Shown here one piece after another: positions 10,386 to 22,471 of a DNA stretch of 64,000 nt. The position numbers were made by a program, and so were the translations under genes. This DNA is from Myrica gale. Lineage: Eukaryota > Streptophyta > Magnoliopsida > Fagales > Myricaceae. Each line of letters begins with the position of its first letter. The stretch's first letter is position 1. The stretch covers positions 191,001-255,000 of the forward strand of contig OZ005610.1 in assembly GCA_963930655.1 (NCBI GenBank). The letters run 5' to 3'. Under the pieces are notes generated by a model. That model did not search any database. It saw only the letters and a list, made by a program, of their open reading frames with translations, and had not been told where the DNA came from.

Positions 10386-13290
10386 GAAACACGTTAGAAG
10401 AAAACAATTCCAACACTCGAATGTATACACATAATCCTAGGTTTTATGTATTAATCAATTCGATCCACTTGGAAAAGTTCGGTTCATGTTTAGATTCAGG
10501 AAACAAAATCTACAACTTTTTTTAGTCTTATTTTCAATTGAGAGTTTGAATGTTTTTTCTTCTCGTTTTGGTTGAGCAGTTGGTTCGTCCGCTCTGTGCA
10601 AGAGAATTTTGACAGCTCTACAAATGCGGTGGTGGGATCGATTGCAATAGGACGCGTTGAAAAAGAGGACGCATTTTGGGTTGGATTGGCTGGCACATCA
10701 TATGGAACATTATCTTCTTTTCTCGCTCTCTGTACAGTTGTCCTACTATTGTACGTACCTTTCCGAACCTTCCAGGACTTTTTAGTTTATATGAAACTGC
10801 TTGTTTTATTATTGTTACTCGTTTAAAAGCCTTTGGGTGGCAAACGCGCGCGCGCGCACACACAAATCTTGTTTGCACGAACTTTTGTACATCTTGACAA
10901 ACAAAAATGGTAATGTTTCGGTCAAACAAAAAATGTAATGTCCAATCTCTGTCATTTTATCGCCACATCTATATTCTTCTATCTCCAAAATCTTGTGAGC
11001 TCCGTTTACTTCCACGTTCTCGCTTGTTCTTGTTAAATAGGGAGAAAATAGAAAAGGGAGAGGAACAGAGACAACAAGAACAAAAAATTGCAAGATGGTT
11101 TGACCACATAAGCGCAAGGCTGGTTTACTTCAGATAACTGATCCACCGTTCACGGTTGTGATCTTTCCACATAAATAATTAATGAGCAAGATAAGTCAAT
11201 ATTTAAGCAACCAACCGATAATCGTAAATAGTAATATTTACCTTGAATTTAAACGGATGTTAAAATATAGTAATATTCATATACATTTGTTTCCCCCAAT
11301 AATTTGAGGTCTCAACAATTGTTAAACAAACTCTAAAATTTTTAACTTTTACACCTACACACTCTACTTTTCACAAATCTCAATAAAGTAAAAATTCTCA
11401 AAATTTCAGATATTCCCCAAAATTTTGGCAAACAAACAACCCTTTTAATTCTTTTTTTTGTATTGAGTGCACCAAAATCTGTTCCCTAATGACTACTAAT
11501 AAACAACCCGTTTATCTTATCTTAAGTTTCAATTTAATTTTCTCTTTCTAAAATGAAGGATGAACGAGTTATCCTAAATTTATCATCAAATTATCCTTTA
11601 CATGTGGGTTCAAAATCCTTAAAAAAATTAAAATACCAAATAAGGAAGGAATATACTATAGATAATATCATAATCAACATGATATTGATTATGATATGTA
11701 CATTATTCTTATCAAGATATTAGAGATTTTATTTAAATATAAGAATTATATCTTTTATCGTGCTTTATATATGTTTTCTTCTATACATAGACTTATCTTG
11801 TAATTAACTCATGCTACAATATACATATAGGAGGAGAGAGCTTTTAAGTGGATATAAGTCCGATAGACATAAACAGTTATTAAATTTTAGTCTTGCTGCT
11901 TTTTTGCTTTTTCTTATTTCATGTTATATTTAACTTCAGAAGTGTGTTTATTTAATCTTTTAAATTCGTGTAGAGTTACCTAGCTATTATATCAATATAA
12001 ATGTTTCGACTCTCGCTTCAAATTAGCTGGTCCGGCGAAATCCCAACTAGTTGTAGCAAAAAGCTTGGCTCTTTTACATGAGATGTGCTCAAATTTATTG
12101 ATCCAAATTGCTCAGACAAAAGAAGGTGGTGGCTCAAGATAATGCGATCGAATTGGGAGAATATAGTACGTACCACATGCTGAAAAACTATAAAATAAAA
12201 ACCGCACTAATTAGAGAGGAGCTGAGAGAAATTATTGGGAGCAGAGGAATTTGCGGTGAAGGTTGTGCCAGCAAGGCAGTCTTGCGTTGCACGAAAAATA
12301 AAAGTTGAAGAACGTCTTGAGTGGATATATATGGCTGGCCATCATCGCTGCATTAATACTCGATCGAACACCACATATATAGTGGCTTAGAAAAAAAAAG
12401 AGGCGAGTTCATTTGTTTTCTTTTCTGACCTTCGAGAAGGTTTCCTTCTCTCTGCATGCGCGAATTATCTTAATAATTATATATATATATATATATTGTA
12501 TTTAACATATGTATCTTAATTAATATCACATGTTAAAAATACTACAACTCAACCCCTCTCTCTCTCTCTAAATAAAAAGAGACCAAAAAAGAGGAATAAT
12601 TTGAAAATGAAAGGAACTTTGACGAAAAGATGAAGAACAAAAAGAAGCTGGTTTGCTAGCTACATATTCGATACATATATTCATTTAGAGGATGATGGAA
12701 AGTAACATATATTTACAGAAAACATATTCATTTCAAGGAGAGATTAGCAGACTTGAAGTCATGATCTGGAATACCTCAAATTAGTTATGATCAAGATATT
12801 ATCGACTAGAACATTAATCAAAGCACATCCACGTATAGAACTAATATGAGGAATCATATGAGATTAGATAATTGTAGATGATCATTAATTTCATACGTAA
12901 CCACTTCGCTTAACTATTCCTTTCCTAATTCACTCATATGTCGAAACTTTTGACTTCTCACTATCGTGGAAAAATGTTTCCAAATCGAATATATATAATC
13001 TTGGCATGCGTGCATGTCTCCAACATACAATTGTAAGAGAGAGAGATAACTCATGAGATGGATTCAGGATTCTATCTACGAGAGAAGCAAAAAGCACAAA
13101 GTACGTTCTAATAATTTTTTACTATTACTATTTCTTAAATTACAACGGATTATAATAGCTAAACTAGGTTACAAGGAACCATTGCACTGCTTATATATAG
13201 GACTTGGGTTTCCATAGTTACCACGTCCATCACCATCTACTAATTATTTATTCATACTCAGAACCGCAACGTCGGTTACATTCTTATTTT
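10386..13290. other. Long gene-poor spacer
   Basis: No supported gene. It holds a decayed MITE at 11286-11442, a CA/CG dinucleotide run near 10848-10863, a TA run near 12478-12497 and CT/GA-rich stretches. Frames at 10572-10826 and 12108-12308 show no domain. The G/C-richer part at 10560-10720 might be the 5' leader of the former HDDC2 gene, but this cannot be shown. Confidence 0.5.
11286..11442. mobile_element. Tourist-like MITE, same family as the copy at 55329
   Basis: Ends in TTTGTTTCCCCC and GGCAAACAAACAACCC. It shares CACACTCTACTTTTCACAAA and CTCAATAAAGTAAA with the element at 55329-55510 in reverse complement. No clear target duplication remains. Confidence 0.65.
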
Positions 13291-13324
13291 TTATCGTTTC
13301 CACCATAAAGAGAAGTACGTGAAT

Positions 13325-13795
13325 TCATTTTTCATGTCCACTCCCAGATCCCGAGCCGTAGCCGCGACCTTCACCGTAACCAGAACCTTCACCAGAGCCA
13401 CTTCCTCTGCCTGAACCCTCACCATAACCCTCACCGCGTCCACCACCAGAGCCCGACCCTCGATTGCCTCCAGATCCTGATCCAGCCCTAGACCCTGCAT
13501 ATGAACTTGCTTCTGACCCTGCATCAGAGGAGCCTGACCCAGAACCTGATCCTGATGCAGAAGCTGAACTTGACCCTGAGCCAGACCCAGACCCAGAACC
13601 CGAGCTCGAGCCTGAGCCTGCACCAGAACCTGCACCACTTCCACCTCCTAAGCCAATGCCTAACCCAGCACTCTCACCGATTCCAATGCCACCAAGGTCC
13701 AATCCCAGGTCCTTTCTGGCCACCCGGCTCTCAGACACCCTTGCAAATTCTGCAATAACCAAAGCGAGAAGAACAAAGCACTTCAAACTGCCCAT
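13325..13795 (-). CDS. Small secreted Gly/Ser-rich protein
   Basis: A single exon of 156 residues. Residues 1-23 form a typical signal peptide (MGSLKCFVLLALVIAEFARV, ending SES), followed by RVARKDLGLDLGG. The rest is low complexity: GSGSGSGS and SSSASASGS blocks in the middle, then GEG/GYGEG/GRGS blocks, ending GSGHEK. This composition is that of glycine-rich cell-wall or apoplastic proteins, but no family motif allows a finer call. The start is the first ATG after the signal and lies about 130 bases downstream of a TATA box. The opposite strand and other frames give long Asp-Pro-Glu or Leu-Thr-Gln frames, which are shadows of the repeats. Confidence 0.8.
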   Translation of the reverse strand: MGSLKCFVLLALVIAEFARVSESRVARKDLGLDLGGIGIGESAGLGIGLGGGSGAGSGAGSGSSSGSGSGSGSGSSSASASGSGSGSGSSDAGSEASSYAGSRAGSGSGGNRGSGSGGGRGEGYGEGSGRGSGSGEGSGYGEGRGYGSGSGSGHEK

Positions 13796-13928
13796 GACGG
13801 CCCACTTATGTTGAAAAATATTAAACGATGTAAGGAAATCAAGGCAACAAGCTGGAGTGTATGTATACTAAATTCAGCTAGTAGTACTGATGCGTTTGTG
13901 TGAGAGGGACGTTGAGGAGAAATACGGT

Positions 13929-13937
13929 TATTTATAG
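13929..13937 (-). promoter_or_regulatory. TATA box of the glycine-rich gene
   Basis: The minus strand reads CTATAAATA here. Transcription about 30 bases downstream would give a leader of roughly 100 bases before the ATG at 13795. Confidence 0.55.
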
Positions 13938-13939
13938 TT

Positions 13940-15980
13940 GTAGAAAGTGAGGTTGGCAGAGCACGCGAAGTAGTGAACCTTCAGAATGCAGCAAAAAGTG
14001 GGAGAACATGTGTCTTGCTTTATCATGTGAGAGTGTGACATTTGTCTGAAATCTGACTGAACAAAGTGGATGAAAAGGCTGAGGGTTTTTGAGTTAGATG
14101 CTTTTCCAATATAAGAGGTTAGAAACAAATAATGTTTTTTTTTTCTGTTTTATAAGGATATCCACCAAGGTGCATGGGTGGACCCAATAATTTTAGGTTG
14201 GTGCCGGGTGCATAAAATCTAGCAAAAGATAAAATACTAAATATGTGATCTTATCCCCTACTCACTCACCATAGTGGACTCTGGAGGTTGGCTCATAAAC
14301 TTTTACACTGTTTGAGCGAAGTGGAGGAACATTTATGTAAAGTGGATTTGGCGATGTGGCTTCTTTAATTGGGATTTTGTGGTTGATTTGCATGGTTTAG
14401 ACAAGTGTGCAGAAACCGCCGACCCATTTGAATCCCACTCACCATAGTGGAGCACAATGGGTGTTATGTACGTTGACAGCTTATGAGTCATAAGTCCATT
14501 TTGGGCCTCCAAAGTTGTTGTTGTTTGTTTTGAGTTTTATAATCACGCTCTGTAGGCTTCTTTTGCGAGCTCGTAACTCGAACGTGGGGGGGGGGGGGGG
14601 GGGGGTCAGCTCTCAACGGACTGCATCTAATGTCAGGAAAAAAGAATCGCACTTTGGGGGGCTTTGACACTCGTTCTTCTGTTTTGATCATCTGGGCTGA
14701 ATTTTAGCTGAGTGGGCTCAACACTGAGAAACGAAGAAGAGATGATGGGCTAAATTTTAAAGCCCTAATACTACTAGAAACGCTGTCGTTTGGTAAAAGC
14801 CATAAATTAAAAAAAAAAAAAAGGTCTTGCCCGCAAAATAGATTATCTCCAGTGCGTGCTGCTTCTAATAAATCCATCACCGGCCGCGGCTCCGTTCTAT
14901 TCCAATTCCATCCCCCACTACAGGGAAGGACCCGATTTTCCTGCCTATTCCTAAATTACCCCCCGCCCAGCACTGCACCTCGTACGTACCTCTCTTCCTT
15001 TCGGCTCTAATTGTCGCTTTTTATCATTTTATTCTTTCTTGTGATCTTAAATTTTTTATTCCAATAATTGTTTTTTTCCTATGGTTCTGTTTGTTCTCTA
15101 TGATAATGGTATACTGTTAAAAACACCCCAACCAAGAAAGACCTATTTTTATAGTTTTCTGTAATCAAGAGAAATAATATTTACAGTTTTCTGTTCAGAA
15201 TAGCGACTGATTGCGCAAGAAGTACATAATACTCGACAATAAGTATTGTATTTCACAAGTGATTCTCATAACTGAATTTAGTCAGAGATCAACGTAAAAC
15301 TTAATTCTTGCATGTATGAGCTTGGGACTCGTGCAATGGATATGTATAATATCTGACATTTTGAACAAGTAACGTTAAGCTAAGAGTACCGGATTCAGAT
15401 AGTTGAACCTAGAATTGTCCAATGTAGAGGACAGCCAAATTCCACTGTACTACTTAAGCAAAGGTGGCAATGTGTTCTTGCGTATAAAATAAGAGCTGTA
15501 TATTCCCAAGCATGATGTGCTTTGATTTATTTGCATTATATTGTATTCACGAAGGATTGGTAATGTCCAGACTTGCCCCTCAATGTAGCCTCTTTCTCTG
15601 TATGTTTCCACATATGAGAGTTACCCATAATTTTTTGTACGAAAGTTAAATTCTCTTCCTTCTTTCCCCTTTGTAGGCTAAATTTGAAGTATGGGAATGC
15701 AAGCCGTCACTGTGCTTGATGCTCCATTCAGAACATAAGAGACTGTTGGGTAATGGCATCTTTTGGATCATTTGTACATATTATGCACAAAATATAACCC
15801 TCCTCTACAGATACCACATAAGTTTTGTTACTACTTTGGTTTTTCTTTTTTATAGGTCAATTATGAGCTTATTTTGGTTTTATGGGCATGGCTTGTCTCA
15901 ATAAAAGTGCTGGTAGCTGCACCTCAGGATTGTGATCGTCTGAACCACTGTTGATGTTTGCTGGTCTTAGTGGATCTCAT
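13940..15980. other. Spacer and probable 5' leader of the FLX-like gene
   Basis: Left part: no gene; the string CTCACCATAGTGG occurs twice (near 14264 and 14438), and a run of 20 G lies at 14586-14605. The G/C-rich stretch at 14875-15000 followed by T-rich sequence is a plausible transcription start, with an intron in the 5' untranslated region ending near 15676 (TTTGTAG) or later. Splice sites in the leader cannot be fixed. Confidence 0.4.
14586..14605 (+). repeat. G20 homopolymer
   Basis: Twenty consecutive G. Similar runs occur at 18081-18096 and 36636-36657, with 13 C at 53027-53039. Confidence 0.9.
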
Positions 15981-15985
15981 GGCAG

Positions 15986-17705
15986 ATGGCTGCGAGAGGA
16001 CATATTCCACCAGCTTTTGAGCTACGTCCTGTCCAGGAACCAGGGATTATGCGGCGTGGTTCGTTGCCTGGATTGGATACTGCTGCTCACCAGCACTCAT
16101 TGGAGCCACTGCGTACTTCTGAACTGTTGGAGAAAAAAATTGCTGTCCAGGCAGCAGAAATAGAACGGCTTGCAGGGGAGAATCGTAGGTTGGCAGCAAC
16201 TCATTTGGATTTGGAGCAAGATCTTGTTGTTGCTCAGCAGGAAGTACGTAAAATTAATGATCACATTAGAAGCATCCAGAGAGAACGTGATATACAGAGC
16301 AGGCTTTTTCTTGATAAGATGAGAAAAACGCAAGAAGATATCAAAGTTGGTGAGAGTGTGAAGAAAGACCTGCAAAAGGCCCTCATGGAGGCTCAGAGCT
16401 TGGTTGCTGCCAGACAAGAGCTAACTGCCCAAGTTCAGAAGGCCACTCGGGAATTGCAGAAAGCCCGTATGGATGCAAAGAATATCTTTGATTTGCATGC
16501 TGAACTTGACCGTTTAAGGCAAGAGCACCAAAGGCTACGGTGAGTCACGCTTGAAGTATCTTTGATTGCCGTTCCCTTGAAAGACTTAACACCTGCGTGT
16601 AAAGCAAGGAATTTCATGCTATATCCTTCATAAAATTTACCTAGGTGTGTGATATGGCAGAATGAAAAAATACGGGGTCAATTGTTTATAATCAAACTAC
16701 AATAACATGGCATGCTTCAGGTTCGAACAAATTGCTGTCTGCTTGAAATTCGAATAGCCAGTAGCTAATGTCTCTGGTCATATAACCTAAACAAAATTGA
16801 TCCTCCTAACTTCCCCCCTTGTTCGTTTCACTGGGCTCGTCCATACAAACTGAGAGGCATTTGAGTGTATATGCTCAATGCCTAGCATTACTTCTCCACC
16901 ATTGCATTGCTTTATTGATGTGTGTATGTTATTGTGATCACCATGCATGTATATTTGGTAAATGAATAAGTGAATTGCTTTTAAATGTGTGGGAAAAAAT
17001 CAATATTGCTTAAGCCTCTCAATGCAAGTCATCTCTTCTGCGTGTAGATACTTGCAGTCATGCAATGTGCAATGACAGAGTGGATATGTACATTCACAGC
17101 TTCAAATAAATGATATTCCCAAGCGTTCTTAGTGTCTGCCTTCATTTTTCGTTGTAAATCTACACAATTGTTTAAACTTGAGCCGATAATTCATTTATGT
17201 TGTTTGCCTGAACAGTGCTACATTCGGGTATGAGAAAGGAATTAACATAGAGCAGGTGGAGCAAATGCAAGCAATGGAGAAGAATCTAATTGGGATGGCA
17301 AGAGAAGTGGAAAAGATGCGCGTCGAGGTCTTGAATGCCGAGAACAGAGCACTTGGTAAATTTTGTTGCCTATATACAGCATCTTAGTGGCAGATAGTTC
17401 CTTTAGATATTCATTTAACGCTTGTGCTTAAACTGTGTGAAATAGCTCCAGAGCCATACGGTGGCGGGTTCTTGAATCCTGAATCTTTATACCCACCTCC
17501 AATACAAGGTGCTGGTGCCTATGTTGATGCCTATGGAAGGCCTCTTGTTCAGATGGCTGTTGGGCCGGCAGGAGAGGGGATGACTCCATATAGCAGAAGC
17601 AATGGTTTAGCGGTCAGTGGTGCTGTTCTTGGTGCAGCTGCCCCTGGTGCTGGTAGTGCTGCTGTCTCCGGAGAAGCTCATGATCCCTCACTTGGTCATG
17701 GGTGA
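15986..17705 (+). CDS. FLX-like coiled-coil protein
   Basis: Three exons, 15986-16539, 17216-17355 and 17446-17705, give 317 residues with all joins in frame and GT-AG borders. Exon 1 starts [15 protein letters not shown]. From about residue 45 there is a long coiled coil ([20 protein letters not shown]..., [20 protein letters not shown]) running to about residue 230, then a Gly/Pro/Tyr-rich tail ([28 protein letters not shown]). This is the FLX/FLX-LIKE family; FLX itself acts with FRIGIDA in activating FLC in Arabidopsis, while the roles of the FLX-LIKE members vary. The head and tail look closest to FLX-LIKE 3/4, but the subgroup is not certain. The ATG has no in-frame alternative upstream within the exon. 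Confidence 0.88.
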
Positions 17706-18080
17706 ATACGAAGAAGCTGACATTAGAGTTTGTTCGTAAGCTTCTTTGCCTGCCTTAGCAATGTGTTGGTTTGACAATATGATTGGATAATGTTTTTTGC
17801 GAAAAGCTGCTGTATGGAGCCCTCTAGTTGCGAAATGTCTGCGCTCGTGCATTGAATGATGCTTTTTCCACATTTGTATATCACCGAAAGGTTGTCTAGA
17901 AGTTCATTCTTCGTAGATCGTGATGACTCACGGGAAGAATGGAGATTGGATTCCGCGTAACAATACTGGACTTTGAAGCACCCAATAAGCGCTTTAACGG
18001 ATCATAAATTGCATTCATAAAATAGTATTTGAGTACGATAGTGGGAATGAAACGATTGAACTAGCATTGCTTTTTTTTTT

Positions 18081-18096
18081 GGGGGGGGGGGGGGGG
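18081..18096 (+). repeat. G16 homopolymer preceded by T10
   Basis: T at 18071-18080 is followed directly by sixteen G, between the FLX-like gene and the CACTA element. Confidence 0.85.
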
Positions 18097-18330
18097 TAAG
18101 ACAATCTCTGAGAGAAATCATAGAAAAAGAAGAAGAAGAAAAGCTACTTGAATGATAAAAAAAAAAGACGAGAAAGTTAGCATCAACATATTAGTAAGAA
18201 CAGCTCGACTCATTCCGACGGAATGGATTATGGAGAGCATGTCCTGTTGAACATTGAAGTAGGTTTTCACTTGAAGTTGCGAATTATATCTGATGAGAGA
18301 AAAATGACACTTGAACCTTGTAAGAAGATC

Positions 18331-18559
18331 CACTACAAGAAATTTGCTATCTACCGACGCCAATTATGGTTGCCAAAAGTTGGCTAACTGGTTGTTAAAA
18401 ATATATTGCAACGGAAAGAAGACGTCGAGCGGGTCGTTGCATTTGCCTCGTGGGCAATGGCAACAATTCTGGGATTTTGTTGCTAAAAGTCAAGTATTGG
18501 CAATCACATTTAGTTGGTGGCCAAAAATTTGGTTGCTATAGTCCCATTTTATTGTAGTG
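18331..18559. mobile_element. CACTA-type MITE
   Basis: The 229-bp segment begins CACTACAAGAAAT and ends ATTTTATTGTAGTG, giving the terminal inverted repeats of CACTA elements. The interior carries TTGCCAAAAGTTGGC-type subterminal repeats, usual for the group. It encodes nothing. The flanks (ATC and AGA) do not show a matching 3-bp duplication, so it is probably old. Confidence 0.8.
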
Positions 18560-18747
18560 AGAATAAAAGAATTAAAAACAACAACGTTACAAGAGGAGAT
18601 TAAATCAGCACTAAGCAACTCCGATCCAGGCTTTCTTACCGGAACTACTTGATTCTCGTATAGCCAACAGATAACAATGTTTATTATAAAAGAAGATGCA
18701 GAACAAAGACATTGCAAAAAGAAAATAGCCACCTTCAAGTTGCTGAT

Positions 18748-19727
18748 CTATTTTACATAGCGCTCCCACATTATGGCGAGGAATAACGAGAGATGGGAAA
18801 CGATGAGCAACAAGGCCATCACAACCAAGAAGAGCCCAAGTTTCCACCATTTGTCCCGTAATGTTGTCAGAAATCCTTCTTTGCAAGAGTCGCAGCCGTA
18901 ACATAGAAGGGTTGGATCATTATTCCAGGAATCACAATCGCTGTCTTGTGGATACGATTTGTCTTCTGCTCCATATTCTCCCCTCTCCCAAAAAGTGGCG
19001 TTCACATATTTGCATCTCACATATTGATGGTGGTTTGCAGCATTGAGCCTTCAGAGATGTCAAAAAAAAGAAGAAGAGAGGAACAAGTATTGAGAACATT
19101 GCCTAATCACATATGCGCATTACAATTTTACAAAGAATATGGATACAATTACCTCTACGGATGACAATTGTTTCATGCTGAAGTCAAATGATTTCAACAT
19201 AACCGTTCTCGACACCAGATTGTCTCATGCTCCGGTGTCGTAAATGCATGATTTGATGTTGTTCCAATCATCAAAGTTATGGACCTTGAATTTCAACCAC
19301 ATGGGTGAATCTGGTATTGTCACATTTTCCATGTCGTAGTCACTCGTAGGTTCCAACAAGGACAAGCCCCATGGTGAGCTTGACAATCAACGGCGCCATG
19401 ACCACAAGGAGTCCTGTCATTGGAAATCGAGATTGGAAGAACACCAAGACGTTGCTAACTAGGAAGATAAAGCTCAATAAAAGGCCAATACCAAGTTGCA
19501 ACTTCGGCAACCTCAAAAACCTTTCACATTCGTAGTCCTTCATATAGAATAGCCATATGATGGAGCCAAGTACTGGGAGAGACAACAAAAGTAAGTAGTG
19601 TGAATAACCTCCTCAACACTTTCGCCCGGATTGGTTTGTCCTTCTCCATCGTCGAAGCTTTTTCAGGTTTATTTTCCTTTTCTGTTACAGTGACTGTCAC
19701 TCCTGCAAAGTTGCCGTTTTCTGCCAT
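18748..19727 (-). pseudogene. Tetraspanin pseudogene
   Basis: Two former exons on the minus strand, 19153-19727 and 18748-19048, match plant tetraspanins: KVLRRLFTLLTF, then GSIIWLFYMKDYECERF, the TM2/TM3 region, FDDWNNIKSC, AQCCKPPSIC, and the tail CDSWNNDPTLLCYGCDSCK plus TM4. The single intron sits at the same place as in the intact tetraspanin at 29069. It cannot encode a full protein. There is a one-base shift near 19585, another near 19345, a TGA in place of the cysteine codon that should precede DNL, and a further shift near 19013 between the CCK motif and KYVNATFW. It faces the intact gene about 9 kb away on the other strand, so it is probably a decayed relative, though its sequence is quite diverged. 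Confidence 0.88.
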
Positions 19728-20502
19728 GTTAACGTTGTCGTTATGGTATTAAAACCTGTTAACCATATCTTATATAGTGTTTAATGAGTCAACAACGAAA
19801 AAAGGTCCGTTTTCCTGTTTTTGATGCGATAAAGTTGGGGAAGGTTTCATGCTCTTTTAACAACGCAGTCAAAAGTGCCACCTTGCTGCATCTTCCCTGG
19901 TTAAAGAAATAAACGAAAATGTCTTTTCATATTTAAGAATATTTTGGAGATTGTAGATAAGTATACTAATTTTCTTGCACTCCTTTTAAAAAAAAAAAAA
20001 TTATTGGAGACTCAAGAAAATAAATCCACTCCACAAATAACCTGAAGAGGACGATAGTCTGTTCCTATTTGTCAGACTATGGAATCCTTCCTAAGCCTAA
20101 TAGATTATAGGATCATTTTATCTGGGTTTTGTCAGTTCGTTTTCTCTAAATTTAAATATTAAGTTTTTTTTCCTTTTTAGTAATTAGTGTCTGAATCAAT
20201 TTAGCACACTTCAACTAATTTCGGGATAGTACAGTTTTCATCTACACTGATGTTTCTTGCTTATCCGAAAAACCATTAATTGTGTAATGAAATGATTTTT
20301 TTTAACGAAGTGATTTTAAAAGAATTCCGAAAAAAAACCTTCCTCACAAGCACATTTTTTTTCACTACATGTACTGTGCGGTACAGTATGATTGGTCACC
20401 GGACGAACTGGAGAGAAATTCCGACCCACCCTTATAGTTCAATTTTCCAATTAAAGCCCGCATCTTTTCTCGTTCGCGTGCTCTTCTCCGATCCTACCAG
20501 CC
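19728..20502. other. Intergenic region and COX6b promoter side
   Basis: AT-rich sequence between the tetraspanin pseudogene and COX6b. Nothing coding is supported. The pyrimidine-rich stretch at 20450-20500 is a plausible 5' leader of COX6b. Confidence 0.5.
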
Positions 20503-22471
20503 ATGGCAGAAGTAAGCTTCGATCCTCTCTCTGTTTGTTGCCAAGAATCCGCGAGAAATTAAAGAGTTTATTTTGTTGGGTTTTTATTTCAGAGCCTCAA
20601 ACTTTATTTCTTGCCGGTAATTGATTTCATCTCCATAATTTTTTGAATCCAAGCTTATTGGCTTGTTCTTCCTTCTTTTATTCTTTGGTGTTGATCTATT
20701 ACTTATCACTGTTTGTTTAAAAATCATTCCTTTGACGAGGATTTGTACTTGTTAATTTCCTAGGAACTGGACCATTTCAATATTGAGCGTTGCGTGCATG
20801 TGGTCCGTTTTTTTCTTTTTGTCTCTTTCAGAGTCGAACCAATTCTGAGATTGTTCATTCTAGAAAATATTATGAGAATAGGGTGAACTCGATGGAAACG
20901 TCAGTGAATTTGAGTTTTACTCTTTAACTAAGTTTCTGGGGATATTAGTGGGTGTTTAAATCCGATTTCTATAAATTGATATGTTCTCAGCGTTGTTTGT
21001 TGTCATCTATCCATGGTCCATGGATCCTCCGTTTTTCTCCAAATGGTTCATGTGGAAATGATGATGAATTGCATTGAAGAAATGTGACTGCTTGTCAATG
21101 GAAGTTTAGAGATGCCATGATTGTGTCTGAAACATTTGCTGCCTTGTATAGCCTGTTGCTGGTTGGCGATTGAAAATGTTGTCATCTAGTTCATTTTGTT
21201 CATTCATATTTCTGAAGTATATCTAAATAGACAATGAGCGAGACCCACTAGAACGTCATATGGATGAAAGGTGCTAAAGGTTGTACCGGTTTATGGCAAT
21301 CTGTGGGTGTAAAATTCTGATTGAACCCAATTATTGTGCTATAATGATAAGCATGTCACAAATCAATCATTTGTTTCGTTCTTTTTTTTTATAAGTAATC
21401 ATTTGTTTCGTTCTTGTACACATCTCGTTACTTATTCAGTGTTTCTGTCATATACTCTCAGATTGAGCTGAAAACAACCCCTGTTGATTTTCGATTCCCC
21501 ACAACAAATCAAACCAGACACTGTTTCACTCGCTACATTGAGTTTCACAGGTGCATTCCACTAACTTGCAATTAGGTTGAACAGAAACCATATTTTCTGA
21601 GTTCTTTCTTTGTAATTGAGTTCTTTCTTTGTAATTTTTTTATATGCTCTTCTGCTCCTTTCTTAAAAGCCAACTTCAATCTCAGGTGCTTGGCAGCAAA
21701 AGGTGAAGAGTCTGGTGAATGTGAGAAATTTGCCAAGTTTTATCGTTCCCTCTGCCCTGGTGAATGGGTGAGTTCTCCTTCCTTGTTGTATTGGCACAAT
21801 TACTAACAATTTACTTGGCTGCGCACAACTTACGTAAACAATGAACTAGAAAAAAATGGGAAACTTATGTTAACAAATGATTAAGAGCAACATCAGGTTT
21901 TTCCAGTTTTTCAATGTGTTATAAGACATTATCGCAGTCTTGAATATTTCTGAGGGTTGCATGCATGATCAAACACTATGCCCTTGAAGCTGAATGATTT
22001 CTGATTTTGATAATCTGTTTTTGGAAGTGGATTTGTGAAGAATATGGAAGGGTCTAGAAACTGATGGGGGCTAATTTTGTTTTGACTAGATCTTTTTCAC
22101 CTTCATGCTCTTTTGTGCCTTGACAGTGCCGTGGCATGCATATTTTCTTCATTCCCTGTATAAGACTTCTCACAACTGTGTTCTTGACCAATATTTCTTT
22201 GAAAAGCTTTTTATAGTAAGGAATACGGCAGCTTGGACTAAAGCTCTCTATCGCTAAAGAATGTTGCTTTCTACCCTTTCTATCTTCCTCTGTCTTCTTA
22301 CCATATATATATGCGCCAGTGCTTGAATTTTTGACGTTTATACATGTATGAAACAGAAATTTGAACAATTTCTGCCATTTTATCTGAAAGTTTTTCCTTC
22401 AACTCTAATTGCTGCAGGTTGAGAGGTGGAACGAGCAGAGGGATAACGGTTCTTTTCCAGGCCCACTTTGA
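20503..22471 (+). CDS. COX6B: Cytochrome c oxidase subunit 6b
   Basis: Four exons, 20503-20511, 21462-21550, 21686-21767 and 22418-22471, encode 77 residues, the usual length of the short plant form. The tiny first exon carries only M-A-E. The protein has the twin cysteine motif of the family: CFTRYIEFHRC (C-x9-C) and CEKFAKFYRSLC (C-x10-C), followed by PGEWVERWNEQR and the end FPGPL. Subunit 6b lies on the intermembrane-space side of respiratory complex IV and bridges the two monomers; such proteins are imported by the Mia40 disulphide relay. All borders are GT-AG and all joins keep frame. Intron 1 (about 950 bases) holds a short direct duplication of ATCATTTGTTTCGTTCTT near 21365-21415. Confidence 0.95.

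Noticed and set aside
10572-10826. 84-codon frame upstream of the HDDC2 pseudogene
   Set aside because: No recognisable domain; hydrophobic end arises from T-rich DNA.
13464-13814. Frames rich in Asp-Pro-Glu on the plus strand and Leu/Gln frames beside the glycine-rich gene
   Set aside because: They are shadows of the Gly-Ser repeat; only the minus-strand frame has a signal peptide and an upstream TATA box.
18311-18541. 76-codon frame
   Set aside because: It runs through the non-coding CACTA MITE.
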